Shown here piece by piece: positions 40,590 to 52,324 of a DNA stretch of 64,000 nucleotides. Made by a program: the position numbers and the translations under genes. Each line of letters begins with the position of its first letter. The first letter of the stretch is position 1. The DNA comes from Sulfurospirillaceae bacterium. GTDB taxonomy: Bacteria; Campylobacterota; Campylobacteria; Campylobacterales; Sulfurospirillaceae. Where the stretch lies: the NCBI GenBank assembly GCA_028684065.1, contig JAQUGO010000004.1, positions 229,528 through 293,527 of the forward strand. The letters are read 5' to 3'. The notes under the pieces are model-generated. The model was not told where the DNA came from. It made no database searches and saw only the letters and a program-made list of their open reading frames with translations.

Positions 40590-42052
40590 TGAAAACACCT
40601 TACTATGATGTTTTGATTATAGGTACAGGTATCGCTGGACTTCATACTGCTTTAAGTCTCCCCACATCTTTGCGGGTATTGATTGTTTCCAAAGATTACG
40701 CATGGGAATGCAATACTTTTTATGCGCAAGGGGGTATCGCTGTTGCCACTCATCATGATGACATTGCTTTACATGTCAAGGATACTCTTGAAGCCGGAGC
40801 TGGGCATTGTAACAAAGAGGCCGTAACTGTTTTATGTACGGAAGGGCCTGTCGTTATTCAAGAGCTGATAGAGAGAGGATTTGCTTTTGATTGTGATGAA
40901 TATGGTCGTATCCTTTATACAAAAGAGGCAGCTCACAGTACCAATCGCATTGTTCACGCAGGAGGAGATGCCACTGGTCGGGTTGTACACCTCTTTATGA
41001 TGGAGCAACTTTTTTTCCCTATTCTTTACAATACGCAAGTGACAGACCTCTTAATTGAAGAAGGTAGGTGTTACGGAGTGCGTGTTTTTCATGCTGATAA
41101 AATATTTAATATTTATGCTCAAAAGGTTGTTATTGCTAGTGGTGGCGTTGGTTCACTTTATGAATACCACACCAATGCACGAACGGTTAGTGCTGATATG
41201 CAAGGCATTTGTTTAAGTCATGGTATTGCACTCGCTGATATGGAAATGATGCAGTTTCACCCAACAGCCTTTGTATTAGGTAATGCGGTTCGTAAACAAT
41301 TACTCAGTGAATCATTGCGAGGAGAGGGTGCACAAATCGTCGATGAAGATGGAAAACGTTTTATATTTAATTACGATGAAAGAGGGGAGTTAGCTCCTAG
41401 AGATATTGTAAGCCGTGCAATATTTGATTACAAACACAAAACACACAAAGAAGTTTATTTAGATTTAAGTGCATTCAGCGAGGAACATTTTAAACAACGA
41501 TTTCCTAGTATATATTTTAATATGAAAAATATTGGTTATAATCTTCCTTATCAGCAGATTCCTATCTCGCCAGCATTCCATTATTCAATGGGTGGTATTC
41601 ATACTGATTTATCTGGCCAAGTTCCTCACATTAAAAATCTTTATGCGGTTGGAGAAGTTGCTCATACGGGAGTGCATGGTGCAAACCGTTTAGCAAGTAA
41701 TTCATTATTAGAGGGCTTGGTTTTTTCCAAACGTGTTGCATCTGATATTACAAATACCATTAAGATAGATAAAGAAATTATATATTTCTCAGAATCAGAA
41801 GATATACTTATTCAAGAGAAAGATAAAGAGCTTAAGAATGAGTTGCGTAATCTGATGTGGTGCCATGCTGGAATACTACGTGAAGAAAAAAATCTTGAAA
41901 AAGCTTTGAATCGGGTGAAAGAAATGTTAGAATTGCCAATTGGTAAGCTTTTGAAATTGCGTCTTTTAGTTTCAAGAGAGATTATACAAAGCGCGTTAAC
42001 GCGAAAAAAATCATTGGGAGCACATTACATGAAAGAGGAAGTAAGTCTATGA
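40589..42052 (+). CDS. nadB: L-aspartate oxidase
   Basis: IIGTGIAGLHTALSL, AQGGIAVA, HAGGDATGRV, FHPTAF, SMGGIHTD, GVHGANRLASNSLLEGLVF. Confidence 0.96.
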   Translation: MKTPYYDVLIIGTGIAGLHTALSLPTSLRVLIVSKDYAWECNTFYAQGGIAVATHHDDIALHVKDTLEAGAGHCNKEAVTVLCTEGPVVIQELIERGFAFDCDEYGRILYTKEAAHSTNRIVHAGGDATGRVVHLFMMEQLFFPILYNTQVTDLLIEEGRCYGVRVFHADKIFNIYAQKVVIASGGVGSLYEYHTNARTVSADMQGICLSHGIALADMEMMQFHPTAFVLGNAVRKQLLSESLRGEGAQIVDEDGKRFIFNYDERGELAPRDIVSRAIFDYKHKTHKEVYLDLSAFSEEHFKQRFPSIYFNMKNIGYNLPYQQIPISPAFHYSMGGIHTDLSGQVPHIKNLYAVGEVAHTGVHGANRLASNSLLEGLVFSKRVASDITNTIKIDKEIIYFSESEDILIQEKDKELKNELRNLMWCHAGILREEKNLEKALNRVKEMLELPIGKLLKLRLLVSREIIQSALTRKKSLGAHYMKEEVSL

Positions 42053-43404
42053 AATTTATCTGGGCATTATTGGCGACAACAGGAAGTATCTGGGCCTCAG
42101 GTGGTGAAAATCTAACAAATACATGGGTGGGCATTGTTTCGCTTATTATTTTTATTTTAGGGTATTATGTTATTGCTGCGGAAGAAAAATTTCATATTAA
42201 CAAAGCAATTCCAGCATTGTTTATTGGTACATTTATTTTTATTCTTATAGGCTTTTATAATCTTATTAATGGTATTCAAAGTGAGCATTTAAGTCATGCT
42301 GTTGAAGGATTGATTTTAGAAATTGCGGAGATATTCTTTTTCTTAATGGTCGCAATGACCTATATAGAAGTATTGATTGAACGACGTGTATTTGATGCAC
42401 TCAAATACAATCTAGTTTCTAAAGGGTACTCTTATCAAAAGTTATTTTGGATGACTGGAACGTTGGCATTTTTTATTAGTCCTGTAGCAGATAATTTAAC
42501 AACAGCTTTGATTCTCTCAACGGTACTCATAACTATTGAAAAAGAGAAAAGAAATTTTTTAGTTCCGGGAGCCATTAATATCGTAGTCGCTGCAAATGCA
42601 GGAGGTGCGTGGAGCCCCTTTGGAGATATTACTACATTAATGTCTTGGATGGCGGAGAAAGCAGATTTCCTTGAGTTCTTCGGTCTCTTTCCTGCCTCTT
42701 TTCTAGGTTGGATTGCTACAGGGTGGTTATTGTCACTATCCGTTCCAAAAGATAAACCCCATTTTGATGCGAGTGTTGAAGAAAAAGTTAAAATTTTACA
42801 AGGCGGTAAAACAGTTATTGTATTAGGTGTGTTGACTATTTCTTCAGCGGTATTATGCCAGCAACTGTTTCATATTCCGCCAATGTGGGGAATGATATTT
42901 GGTCTTTCTTTGCTTAAACTTTTTAGTTATAAACTTAAACGTGCTAATAATAAAAAAGAAGTTATTAGTATTTTTGCTTCAATTAGTAAAATAGAGCACG
43001 ATACATTGCTATTTTTCTTTGGTATTTTAGCCGCTGTTGGAGGGCTTCATTATTTGGGATTTTTAGATTTAGCTGTAAAATTGTATGATACGGCTGGTGC
43101 TACAACCATGAACATCGGTGTTGGATTTTTATCAGCAATTGTAGATAATGTCCCAGTCATGAGTGCTGTTTTAAAAGCAAATCCTCAAATGGTTGACGAC
43201 CAATGGTTATTGGTAACAATGACAGCAGGGATTGGTGGTAGTATGATTAGTTTTGGTTCAGCTGCAGGTGTTGGTGTTATGGGTAAACTAAGAGGTATTT
43301 ATACCTTTGGCGCACATATGAAATATGCATGGACAGTATTGGTGGGATATATTATCTCTTTAATTATTTGGTATGTACAGTTTGAAATACTCGGAATTTG
43401 GTAG
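42049..43404 (+). CDS. nhaD: NhaD-type Na+/H+ antiporter
   Basis: SPVADNLTTALI, NAGGAWSPFGDITTLM, DNVPVMSAV, GIGGSMISFGSAAGVGVMG. Confidence 0.92.
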   Translation: MKFIWALLATTGSIWASGGENLTNTWVGIVSLIIFILGYYVIAAEEKFHINKAIPALFIGTFIFILIGFYNLINGIQSEHLSHAVEGLILEIAEIFFFLMVAMTYIEVLIERRVFDALKYNLVSKGYSYQKLFWMTGTLAFFISPVADNLTTALILSTVLITIEKEKRNFLVPGAINIVVAANAGGAWSPFGDITTLMSWMAEKADFLEFFGLFPASFLGWIATGWLLSLSVPKDKPHFDASVEEKVKILQGGKTVIVLGVLTISSAVLCQQLFHIPPMWGMIFGLSLLKLFSYKLKRANNKKEVISIFASISKIEHDTLLFFFGILAAVGGLHYLGFLDLAVKLYDTAGATTMNIGVGFLSAIVDNVPVMSAVLKANPQMVDDQWLLVTMTAGIGGSMISFGSAAGVGVMGKLRGIYTFGAHMKYAWTVLVGYIISLIIWYVQFEILGIW

Positions 43405-43420
43405 GAAAAAAAGGAAATAA

Positions 43421-44956
43421 ATGAAAGAAGTCCCCATTTTAGTATTGGATTTTGGATCTCAATACACGCAGCTTATTGCGCGGAAGTTACGCGAAAGCGG
43501 TGTATATTGTGAAATTGTCCCTTACAATGAAAAGATAGAAGATATTCAAGCAAGAAATCCTAAAGGAATTATTTTAAGTGGTGGCCCAGCTTCGGTGTAT
43601 GCTAAAGATTCTTATCATCCTGATGAGAAAGTATATACTCTAGGACTACCAATATTGGGCGTTTGTTATGGGATGCAACTTTTAACACAATATTTTGGGG
43701 GTAGTGTTATCCCTGCAATGCATCAAGAATATGGCAAAGCAAAACTCCAATTTGACAGTGATCATAAAATATTCAAAGATACTTTATGCGGACAAATTGT
43801 ATGGATGAGTCATGGAGATAAAGTGGATACTCTGCCTAGTGGATTTGTAAAAATTGCTTTTAGTGAAAATTCACCTTATGCTGCTATTGCAGATGAAAAA
43901 CGTAATATTTACGCTTTTCAATTTCATCCTGAAGTGTATCACAGTGAGCAGGGAACCAAACTTCTTAAAAACTTTGCAAAGTATATTTGTGGATGTGAGA
44001 GTACATGGAATATGGGATCGTTTGCCAAAGAGCAAATAGCAAAAATTCGTAATCAAGTTGGTGATAAAAAAGTATTATGTGGTGTGAGTGGCGGCGTGGA
44101 TAGCTCCGTTGTCGCAACACTTTTAGCTGAGGCTATTGGTGCACAATTGGTTTCTGTTTTTGTCGATAATGGGTTGCTACGTTCCAACGAACGAGAACAA
44201 GTAGAAACGATGTTTAAACAAAGAGGTGTTCCTCTTATTACTATTGATGCAAGCGAAAAATTTTTAAGCCGTTTAATTGGCGTGAGTGATCCAGAACAAA
44301 AGCGAAAAATTATTGGCGAAACATTCATTGAAGTTTTTGATGAAGAAGCTAAAAAGCATGATGGCATAGAGTTTTTAGCACAAGGGACACTTTATACGGA
44401 TGTTATTGAATCTGTATCAGTTAAAGGGCCTTCTAAAACGATTAAGTCGCATCATAATGTTGGTGGTTTACCGGCATGGATGACATTTGAATTGATCGAA
44501 CCATTACGTGAAATATTTAAAGATGAAGTTCGTATTTTAGGTGCAGAGCTTGGCCTTCCACGTGAAATGTTAGGACGTCATCCTTTCCCAGGACCTGGCC
44601 TTGCCATTCGTATTATGGGAGAAGTGACATCCGAAGATTTAAAGCTTCTTCGTGCGGCAGACGTCATTATGCTCCAAGAGTTGCGTGCAACAGGGTATTA
44701 TGATAAAACATGGCAAGCCTTCACAGTTCTTTTAAATGTCAAAAGTGTTGGTGTTATGGGAGATAATCGTACCTATGACAATACTATTTGTGTACGTATT
44801 GTTGATGCAACCGATGGTATGACGGCAACATTTGCACATATTCCGCATGTTATTTTAGAAAATATAAGTAGACGTATTATTAATGAAGTAAATGGTATTA
44901 ATCGCGTTGTCTATGATATTTCTTCAAAGCCTCCTGCAACGATTGAATGGGAATAA
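43421..44956 (+). CDS. guaA: GMP synthase (glutamine-hydrolysing)
   Basis: [45 protein letters not shown]. Confidence 0.98.
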   Translation: MKEVPILVLDFGSQYTQLIARKLRESGVYCEIVPYNEKIEDIQARNPKGIILSGGPASVYAKDSYHPDEKVYTLGLPILGVCYGMQLLTQYFGGSVIPAMHQEYGKAKLQFDSDHKIFKDTLCGQIVWMSHGDKVDTLPSGFVKIAFSENSPYAAIADEKRNIYAFQFHPEVYHSEQGTKLLKNFAKYICGCESTWNMGSFAKEQIAKIRNQVGDKKVLCGVSGGVDSSVVATLLAEAIGAQLVSVFVDNGLLRSNEREQVETMFKQRGVPLITIDASEKFLSRLIGVSDPEQKRKIIGETFIEVFDEEAKKHDGIEFLAQGTLYTDVIESVSVKGPSKTIKSHHNVGGLPAWMTFELIEPLREIFKDEVRILGAELGLPREMLGRHPFPGPGLAIRIMGEVTSEDLKLLRAADVIMLQELRATGYYDKTWQAFTVLLNVKSVGVMGDNRTYDNTICVRIVDATDGMTATFAHIPHVILENISRRIINEVNGINRVVYDISSKPPATIEWE

Positions 44957-44959
44957 ACA

Positions 44960-45586
44960 ATGATTTACCTCTTTAGCGATAAAAGCTATGAGGGAGTTGT
45001 TCATCTGCCATTAATAGAGATAGTTTTTTATGAAAAAAAATTATCTCTTGATGGCTTTGATGCCATTGTTTTTACATCAAAAAATAGTGTAGAAGCTTTA
45101 GATAAGCTAAATTACCAATGGAAAGAGATAGATGCTTTTGCAATAGGTGAAGCAACGGCTTCGTACATTGTACGCAAAGGTGGAAAACTAATCTATGCTT
45201 CGCAGAGTGCATATGGTGATGATTTTGCACACAATCTTATTCCTTTACTTCAGCATAAAAAAGTATACTTTCCTCGAGCCAAGGAGATTGTTTCTTCTCT
45301 GCCTCAGATATTGCAAGAACACTGTATTGAGCTTGTACAAGAGGTAGTATATGAGACTCATTGTCGTAATTATTCAAAACATGATGCTCCCAAACCTCAT
45401 TCAATCTTAGTCTTTACCTCTCCTTCTACGGTTGAGTGTTTCTTTAAAAATTTTGATTGGCTTGAGAATTATAGAGCAATTGCAATTGGACATAAAACAG
45501 CTTCAGCTTTTCCGTTACATATAAACTGTCAGATTGCAAAGAATCAAACAATTGAAGCATGCCTTGCTTTGGCAAAAGGTATTTAG
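44960..45586 (+). CDS. hemD: Uroporphyrinogen-III synthase
   Basis: IVFTSKNSVEAL, YPRAKEI-like and VFTSPSTVECF segments. Confidence 0.82.
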   Translation: MIYLFSDKSYEGVVHLPLIEIVFYEKKLSLDGFDAIVFTSKNSVEALDKLNYQWKEIDAFAIGEATASYIVRKGGKLIYASQSAYGDDFAHNLIPLLQHKKVYFPRAKEIVSSLPQILQEHCIELVQEVVYETHCRNYSKHDAPKPHSILVFTSPSTVECFFKNFDWLENYRAIAIGHKTASAFPLHINCQIAKNQTIEACLALAKGI

Positions 45587-45600
45587 AAGCTAAGATAATC

Positions 45601-45606
45601 TATAAT
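45601..45606 (+). promoter_or_regulatory. -10 element of the 6S RNA candidate
   Basis: TATAAT immediately upstream of the structured intergenic RNA. Confidence 0.6.
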
Positions 45607-45612
45607 TTAAAA

Positions 45613-45818
45613 AGATTAGAAAATTGCCTGGGTGAAGCGCCAACCGTTTTCATGAGGGTCCAACGATTAGTAGAAGTGGAATTTGTACATTTTTGGTGTG
45701 TCTGTGGTTTTGTTTGAACTTTGAAAGAAGTAAGAAATTGCAGCCTAAAGAGAAGGTCAATTCCCAGAAGTTGGCTTATTAGGGCCGCTTCAATCACGGA
45801 ACGCCCACTTGGGTTTTT
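45613..45818 (+). ncRNA. ssrS: 6S RNA candidate
   Basis: About 205-nt region upstream of purD with nested long-range pairs: TGGGTG 45629-45634/CGCCCA 45802-45807; GAAGCG 45634-45639/CGCTTC 45786-45791 (sharing one base at 45634, so the exact junction is uncertain); CCAAC 45660-45664/GTTGG 45770-45774; GGAATT 45678-45683/AATTCC 45759-45764. Confidence 0.75.
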
Positions 45819-45866
45819 ATATGTATAATATTAGATTAAGTTGATTTTATTGCGGAGTGTATTTGA

Positions 45867-47141
45867 ATGAATGTGATGGTTATAGGCAGTGGAGGAAGAG
45901 AGTATTCTATTGGATTAGCATTAAAAAAAGATACAAATATTGAAAAACTTTTTTTTGCTCCAGGTAATGGTGCCACCACACAATTAGGTGAAAATGTTCT
46001 TATTAAAGATTATGAAAAATTAGCAGATTTTGCAACATTGCAAGGGATTGACTTAACCATTGTTGGTCCAGAAAATGCTCTCGTTGATGGAGTCGTTGAT
46101 ATCTTTAAGGCAAAGGGACTTGTTATATTTGGAGCATCTAAAGCTGCAGCACGTCTTGAAGGCTCTAAAATATTTATGAAAAATTTTCTTTCTCGTTATA
46201 ATATTCCTACTGCAAAATTTATTGAAACTACAGATGCTCACAAAGCATTCCATTTTATTGAAACACTGACGTTACCTATCGTTGTAAAGGCGGATGGTTT
46301 ATGTGCTGGTAAAGGAGTTATTATCGCACAAAGTCACCAAGAGGCCAAAGATGCCGTGAGTGATATGCTTAGTGGTAAAAGCTTTGGTGATGCAGGACGT
46401 GGTGTTGTTGTTGAAGAATTTTTAGATGGTTATGAGTTATCCTTATTTGTAATCTGTGATGGAGAAAACTATAAGATTTTACCTGCAGCACAAGACCACA
46501 AACGTTTATTGGATGGTGATATTGGTCCCAATACCGGCGGAATGGGAGCCTATGCACCTACGCCACTGATTGATGATGTATTGTATAAAAAAGTCGAAGA
46601 ACGTGTGATTAAGCCAACGCTTGAAGGCATGAAAAAAGAAAATTCTCCTTTTGAGGGTGTTTTATTTATTGGCTTAATGATTGTTAAAAATGAACCAATA
46701 GTTTTAGAATACAATGTACGCTTTGGCGATCCAGAGTGTGAAATCATAATGCCTCTTTTAAAAAGTCCGGCAAGTGAGCTTTTTTATAAAGCAGCCACTA
46801 AAGATTTAAAAAACTTGAACATAGAATTTTATGACAAATATGCCATCGCTGTTGTTATGGCAAGTGAAAATTATCCGTATGATACTTCCAAGCCTGCTGA
46901 AATTATTGTGGATAAAGCAGTTCATGAAAGACAGCTTGAAGATACGCATATCTCGTATGCTGGGGTCAGTAGCGAAGATGGTAAATTATACGCAACAGGT
47001 GGACGTGTCTTATTGTGTGTAGGGGTAGGAAATAGTATCAAAGAAGCCAGAGACAAAGCGTATATGTTATGTGGTCAGGTTCATTTTGCAGGAAAACAAT
47101 TTAGAAAAGATATAGCATATCAGGCACTTAAGCATGACTAA
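45867..47141 (+). CDS. purD: Phosphoribosylamine-glycine ligase
   Basis: [54 protein letters not shown]. Confidence 0.97.
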   Translation: MNVMVIGSGGREYSIGLALKKDTNIEKLFFAPGNGATTQLGENVLIKDYEKLADFATLQGIDLTIVGPENALVDGVVDIFKAKGLVIFGASKAAARLEGSKIFMKNFLSRYNIPTAKFIETTDAHKAFHFIETLTLPIVVKADGLCAGKGVIIAQSHQEAKDAVSDMLSGKSFGDAGRGVVVEEFLDGYELSLFVICDGENYKILPAAQDHKRLLDGDIGPNTGGMGAYAPTPLIDDVLYKKVEERVIKPTLEGMKKENSPFEGVLFIGLMIVKNEPIVLEYNVRFGDPECEIIMPLLKSPASELFYKAATKDLKNLNIEFYDKYAIAVVMASENYPYDTSKPAEIIVDKAVHERQLEDTHISYAGVSSEDGKLYATGGRVLLCVGVGNSIKEARDKAYMLCGQVHFAGKQFRKDIAYQALKHD

Positions 47142-47586
47142 TGAAGATTTGATTGAAAAGTTTGAAAGTGAGAATATAACTTTAGCGCCCCTTCAAAAAA
47201 GAGCGTTAGCCTATTTTATTGATGAAATTTTAATTTCAGTTCTGTTTGCATTGATTTATTTGGACCAAATTCCAGATAACTTAAGTAAAGAAGAGACAAT
47301 TAATATGATTAATAGCCTTTTCTTGTATGTTGTTTTATTGAAAATTATTTATCAGACATTCTTTGTTTGGATGTATGGCGCTACATTGGGGAAAATATTT
47401 CTAAAAATTAAAGTTATCTCATTAGCGGATTTGGAAAATCCAAGTCTCTTTTTTGCTTTTAATCGAGCCTCTTTTCGTATCATTAGTGAATCACTTTTTT
47501 ACTTAGGTTTTTTATGGGCAGTTATCAATCCAAAACGTGAAACTTGGCATGATAAAGCCGCTAGAACATTGGTTGTCAATGCGTAA
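47134..47586 (+). CDS. RDD-family membrane protein
   Basis: [28 protein letters not shown]. Confidence 0.88.
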   Translation: MTNEDLIEKFESENITLAPLQKRALAYFIDEILISVLFALIYLDQIPDNLSKEETINMINSLFLYVVLLKIIYQTFFVWMYGATLGKIFLKIKVISLADLENPSLFFAFNRASFRIISESLFYLGFLWAVINPKRETWHDKAARTLVVNA

Positions 47587-49672
47587 CAAATTGATAATTT
47601 TACTCATGTTTCTAGCATGTAGTGTTTTTGCCCAAGATCCTCAAGATGTAGAAATATTGGCGAAAAATGTGGTTAAAGATGGCAATATTGTTCATGCAGA
47701 AGGAAATGTTGTCTTATACAGTCAGAAATACCTCATAACAGCAGATAAGGCAGATTATAATTATGAATCAGGAGATTTAGATCTTCTTGGCAATATAACT
47801 ATTCTTGAAGGTGTTGACTATGCCTCACGTAGTGGACAAACAAAACTAAATTTAAAAACAGATAAAGGTGAATCAGCACCACTCTTTTTCTTTGATGATA
47901 AGACTAAAATATGGCTTAAATGTGATAATGCTATTTTAGATCCAGAATATTATTTGACCCAAAAATCCATTGTTTCGAGTTGTAATACGCAAGATCCTGA
48001 TTGGAGAATAGCTTTTACCTCGGGTGAATTGAATAGAGAAAGTAAGTGGATGCATTTGTATAATCCCGTTTTTTATGCCGATGATATTCCTGTACTTTAT
48101 CTTCCTTATTTTTCTTTTTCAACTGATACAACACGTAGAACGGGGCTTTTACGTCCAGATATTGGGTTTGGTAGCTCTGAAGGCTTTTATTACTTACAGC
48201 CTATTTATTTTGCACCCGCTGTGAATTGGGATGCTGAAGTTTCTCCTCAAATTAGAACCAACAGAGGTAAAGGTATCCACTCTATGGTTCGATTTGTTGA
48301 TTCTCAGTATTCACATGGTGAGTTTAGCGCAGGTTATTTTAAAGAGAATGCAACATATGCAGAAGAAAAAAATCTAAAAAATGATTACCATTATGGCTAC
48401 AAGTTGATGTATGACCGTAGTGCCTTATTGAGTACAAAGTATGATAATTTGGAAGATGGATTATGGATTGACTTTAATTCTTTAAATGACATTGACTATT
48501 ACAATACGATAGATAATGAATCACGTGCTTATAATAAATTAGTTACATCAAAGTTAAATTATTATGCTAAACGTGATTTAGACTATTTTGGTTTTTATGC
48601 TAAATATTATATCGATACATCAAAAGTTTCAAATGCGAATACTTTACAAGAATTGCCAACAATGCAGTACCATCGTTTTGCCAATAGCTTATTGTTGGAC
48701 AATTTGCTTTATTCTATCGATTATAATGTTAAAAATTATGACCGACGAGAAGGTACGACGGCATTACAAAATGAACTTAGTACACCAGTAACACTTTATT
48801 TTTCACTCTTGGATGATTATTTACATGCCAGCGTGTCTGAAAATATTTATATGACACATGTAAGTTATGGTAATGAAGATGCCGGCAACTATGGTGAACA
48901 GTTTAAAAATTTTCACAAGTTTTCACTTTTCACGGAGTTAGCAAAGCCGTATGATAACTTTTTCCATACGATGTATATTGGTGTTGAACATATTGCTCCT
49001 AGTTATACGAAGACTCAAGGTACGTGGGATTATAAATATGGTAGTAATGAACTCATTCCTTTAGAAATTGAGGAGAAAAGTACAGCTTTAAAATTTAAAC
49101 AGTTTTTTTATAACTTAGATGGCGAGAAGCGAGTGAGCCATAGTGTTAAGCAGGTCTATTATTATAGCGATGATAGATACAAATACGGTGATTTAGAAAA
49201 TGATATTAAAATTTATCTTTCTGAACAATTGAGTTTTGGTAATGCTATTAACTATTCACACGAATACAATAAATTATCTAAAACACAATCTTGGCTTACA
49301 TATAAAGATGATTTATATGCTACAACTTTGCGTTATACTTACCAAGACACGGTAAGTAATACTACGAGTTCAAGTAAAAGCTATAACTATTTAACCATGA
49401 TTGCAAGTACAAATTATTATGATGGTTATAACCTTTTTACATCAATTAATTATGACCTTAAAGATGATTTGTTTAAGTCGTGGAGTGTTGGTTTCAAAAA
49501 ATCCAAAAAATGTTGGGATTATTCAGTTATCTACAGAGATTTAACATTGCCAAAGTTGACAAGCTCAAGTGTTGATTCGGTGAATAGACAAGGCCTTATG
49601 CTAATGTTTAATTTGTATCCATTGGGTACAGTGAATTATGAGTTTAAACGAGATACTGAACAACAATTATAA
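47579..49672 (+). CDS. lptD: LPS-assembly protein LptD
   Basis: Signal peptide [19 protein letters not shown]; OstA-like domain; beta-barrel LPYFSFSTDTTRRTGLLRPDIGFGSSEGFYYLQP. Confidence 0.92.
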   Translation: MRNKLIILLMFLACSVFAQDPQDVEILAKNVVKDGNIVHAEGNVVLYSQKYLITADKADYNYESGDLDLLGNITILEGVDYASRSGQTKLNLKTDKGESAPLFFFDDKTKIWLKCDNAILDPEYYLTQKSIVSSCNTQDPDWRIAFTSGELNRESKWMHLYNPVFYADDIPVLYLPYFSFSTDTTRRTGLLRPDIGFGSSEGFYYLQPIYFAPAVNWDAEVSPQIRTNRGKGIHSMVRFVDSQYSHGEFSAGYFKENATYAEEKNLKNDYHYGYKLMYDRSALLSTKYDNLEDGLWIDFNSLNDIDYYNTIDNESRAYNKLVTSKLNYYAKRDLDYFGFYAKYYIDTSKVSNANTLQELPTMQYHRFANSLLLDNLLYSIDYNVKNYDRREGTTALQNELSTPVTLYFSLLDDYLHASVSENIYMTHVSYGNEDAGNYGEQFKNFHKFSLFTELAKPYDNFFHTMYIGVEHIAPSYTKTQGTWDYKYGSNELIPLEIEEKSTALKFKQFFYNLDGEKRVSHSVKQVYYYSDDRYKYGDLENDIKIYLSEQLSFGNAINYSHEYNKLSKTQSWLTYKDDLYATTLRYTYQDTVSNTTSSSKSYNYLTMIASTNYYDGYNLFTSINYDLKDDLFKSWSVGFKKSKKCWDYSVIYRDLTLPKLTSSSVDSVNRQGLMLMFNLYPLGTVNYEFKRDTEQQL

Positions 49673-49674
49673 AA

Positions 49675-49941
49675 ATGAAAAGAAGTGAACAAATTCTTAG
49701 ATCTTTAGAAGTTTTAAATTTTCCTGTTTTAATGACTCTGGGTGAATTAAAATCTAGGTATCACTTTTTAGCAATGCAATACCATCCAGATTGTGGAGGA
49801 GATGAGCAAAAAATGGCAGAACTGAATGCGGCATATGCCGTGCTCAAAGGGTATATGGAAAATTTTAAATTTACATTTAGTGAAGAGGAAATGAATAAGC
49901 AGTTTCCCGAAGATGTATATGCGGATACGTTTAGATTTTAA
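49675..49941 (+). CDS. Small J-domain protein
   Basis: AMQYHPDCGGDEQKMAELNAAYAVLK with intact HPD. Confidence 0.85.
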   Translation: MKRSEQILRSLEVLNFPVLMTLGELKSRYHFLAMQYHPDCGGDEQKMAELNAAYAVLKGYMENFKFTFSEEEMNKQFPEDVYADTFRF

Positions 49942-49963
49942 CACTTAAGAAGGAGAAAACAGA

Positions 49964-52222
49964 GTGGAATATAAGATTAATGTGAATAACCAAGAAGAAA
50001 TTTATGATATCGGTAAAGTAGCAAAACAAGCAGCAGGTGCTGTGCTTTTAAAAATCAAAAATACTGTTATTTTAGCAACGGTTGCAAGAGATGATAATCA
50101 AGTAGCTGAGAATTTTGTTCCGTTGACTGTTCAGTATATCGAAAAAAGTTATGCTATTGGAAAAATTCCCGGTGGCTATATCAAACGAGAGACAAAACCT
50201 GGTGATTTTGAAACCTTAACATCACGTGTTATTGATAGAAGTTTACGACCACTTTTTCCTAAAGGTTATGCATATCCTACGCAAATTGTTGTTTTTGTTT
50301 TGAGTTGCGACCCAGAGGTTGATTTGCAAGTTGCCGCATTGAATGCAGCGAGCGCTGCATTATATCTTTCTGATATTCCTGTGAATAAAGCGGTTGCTGG
50401 TGTACGAATAGGCTTTAAAGATGGAGAATATATTGTTAACCCCACGAATAAAGAGCTTAAAAATAGCCAGTTAGATCTATACGTTGCAGGAACGAAAGAA
50501 GAGCTTTTGATGATTGAGATGCGAGCCATTCCTTCAATTGAAACGATTAATATGCCTTCACTAGCTATTGACCCGATGCTTGATCCTACGCTTAGCGAAA
50601 CATTTGTAGCCAAACAAGCCATTAATGAATTTGATGAAGAAGCTATTTTAAAAGCAATAGATACGGCTCAAAAAGCCATTACTGAAGCAACAACCGCCTA
50701 TGAAGGTGTCTTTAAAAATTTAAAAAAAGAAGATGCTGTTCTAGATTATAAAGAGGACTTAGAAAGCGATTCTATTTTTGCTTATGTGGATGAATTTTAT
50801 AAAGAAGAAGTTTTAAATGCCATTAATCAAATGGCAAAAAGTGAGCGTGCTAGTGAACTTAGTCGTATTGTGGATAAAATTTTAAAAGACAATGTTGCCT
50901 CTCTTGAAGCATGGGATAAAGCATTGGTTGATAGTGTCGTTCAACGTTATAAGAAAAAAATAGTCCGTGAAATGATTATTGAAAAACACGTTAGAGCTGA
51001 TGGACGTGCGCTTAATGAAGTAAGACCTATTAGTATTGAAACTAATATATTACCAATGGCACATGGCTCTTGTCTGTTTACCAGAGGTCAAACACAAGCC
51101 TTGGTTATTGCAACCCTAGGAAATGATAAAGATGCTCAGATGTATGATTTATTAACTGAAAAAGGTGGCTTGTCAGATAACTTTATGGTGAATTATAACT
51201 TCCCAGGTTTTTCCGTAGGAGAAGCATCACCGCTTAGACCTCCAGGACGTAGAGAATTAGGACATGGCAATTTAGCGCGTCGTGCGTTGGAGCCTGTGAT
51301 TGATATCAATCGTTTGCAAACCATTCGCTTGGTTTCAGAAATCTTAGAATCCAATGGCTCTTCATCAATGGCTACAATTTGTGGGGGTGCTTTAGCGCTT
51401 CGCTCAGCAGGTATTACTACTGAGAAATTAGTAGCAGGTATTGCAATGGGACTAGTTTTTGAAGGCGATAAACACGCTGTTTTGAGTGATATTATGGGAT
51501 TAGAAGATCATGATGGCGATATGGATTTTAAAGTTGCTGGTACACATGAAGGTATCACTGCACTTCAAATGGATATCAAACTGGGCGGTATTTCAAGAGA
51601 TGTCTTAAAAGAGGCCCTTTATCAAGCAAAAGAGGGACGAGAGCATATTTTAGCTATTATGGAAGAAGCTGATAAAAATATTGTGGTTAACAATGCTATT
51701 TTACCTAAGCTAGAACTTTTTAGTGTTGACCCATCCAAAATTGTTGATATTATCGGACAAGCTGGAAAAACAATTCGTGAAATCATTGAAAAATTTGAGG
51801 TATCGATTGATTTGGACCGCGAAAAAGGTGAGGTTAAAATTGCAGGTGAGAATAAAACACAAGTTGAAGCAGCCAAAGAACATATTATTCAAATCACAAA
51901 TAAACCTTCCTTTGGTGGACGTGGTGGACATGGCGGTGGAGGAGGACGAGACCGAGATAATAATCGAGGCGGTGGATACAAAGATGCTAAACCGGTTCCA
52001 ACCTTTGTGCAAGATGAAATTGTTGATGGTGTCGTAAAGCGAATAGTTGATTTTGGGGCTTTTGTTGAATTACCTGGTGGTATTGATGGATTGTTACATG
52101 TTTCAAAAATTGCTGATCATAGAGTTGATAAAGTAAGTGATTATTTAGAATTAGAGCAAAAAGTGCGTGTTAAAATTTTGAAACAAACAGGTAATAAAAT
52201 TGAGTTGAGTTTAGAAAAATAG
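49964..52222 (+). CDS. pnp: Polyribonucleotide nucleotidyltransferase
   Basis: Two RNase PH domains, KH, Gly/Arg-rich linker, S1. Confidence 0.98.
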   Translation: MEYKINVNNQEEIYDIGKVAKQAAGAVLLKIKNTVILATVARDDNQVAENFVPLTVQYIEKSYAIGKIPGGYIKRETKPGDFETLTSRVIDRSLRPLFPKGYAYPTQIVVFVLSCDPEVDLQVAALNAASAALYLSDIPVNKAVAGVRIGFKDGEYIVNPTNKELKNSQLDLYVAGTKEELLMIEMRAIPSIETINMPSLAIDPMLDPTLSETFVAKQAINEFDEEAILKAIDTAQKAITEATTAYEGVFKNLKKEDAVLDYKEDLESDSIFAYVDEFYKEEVLNAINQMAKSERASELSRIVDKILKDNVASLEAWDKALVDSVVQRYKKKIVREMIIEKHVRADGRALNEVRPISIETNILPMAHGSCLFTRGQTQALVIATLGNDKDAQMYDLLTEKGGLSDNFMVNYNFPGFSVGEASPLRPPGRRELGHGNLARRALEPVIDINRLQTIRLVSEILESNGSSSMATICGGALALRSAGITTEKLVAGIAMGLVFEGDKHAVLSDIMGLEDHDGDMDFKVAGTHEGITALQMDIKLGGISRDVLKEALYQAKEGREHILAIMEEADKNIVVNNAILPKLELFSVDPSKIVDIIGQAGKTIREIIEKFEVSIDLDREKGEVKIAGENKTQVEAAKEHIIQITNKPSFGGRGGHGGGGGRDRDNNRGGGYKDAKPVPTFVQDEIVDGVVKRIVDFGAFVELPGGIDGLLHVSKIADHRVDKVSDYLELEQKVRVKILKQTGNKIELSLEK

Positions 52223-52251
52223 GTTTAATAGGTTTTTAACATTTGGATTGC

Positions 52252-52257
52252 TATAAT
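52252..52257 (+). promoter_or_regulatory. -10 element upstream of atpE
   Basis: TATAAT about 70 nt before the atpE ATG. Confidence 0.55.
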
Positions 52258-52324
52258 CCCAACTCACAAAGTGGTAAGTAGGGACACTATCCGAACAGAC
52301 TTTGAAAAAAATATGGAGAATTCT

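Noticed and set aside
45600-45797. 65-aa minus-strand ORF between hemD and purD
   Set aside because: Overlaps the structured 6S RNA candidate on the + strand; no RBS or recognisable family.
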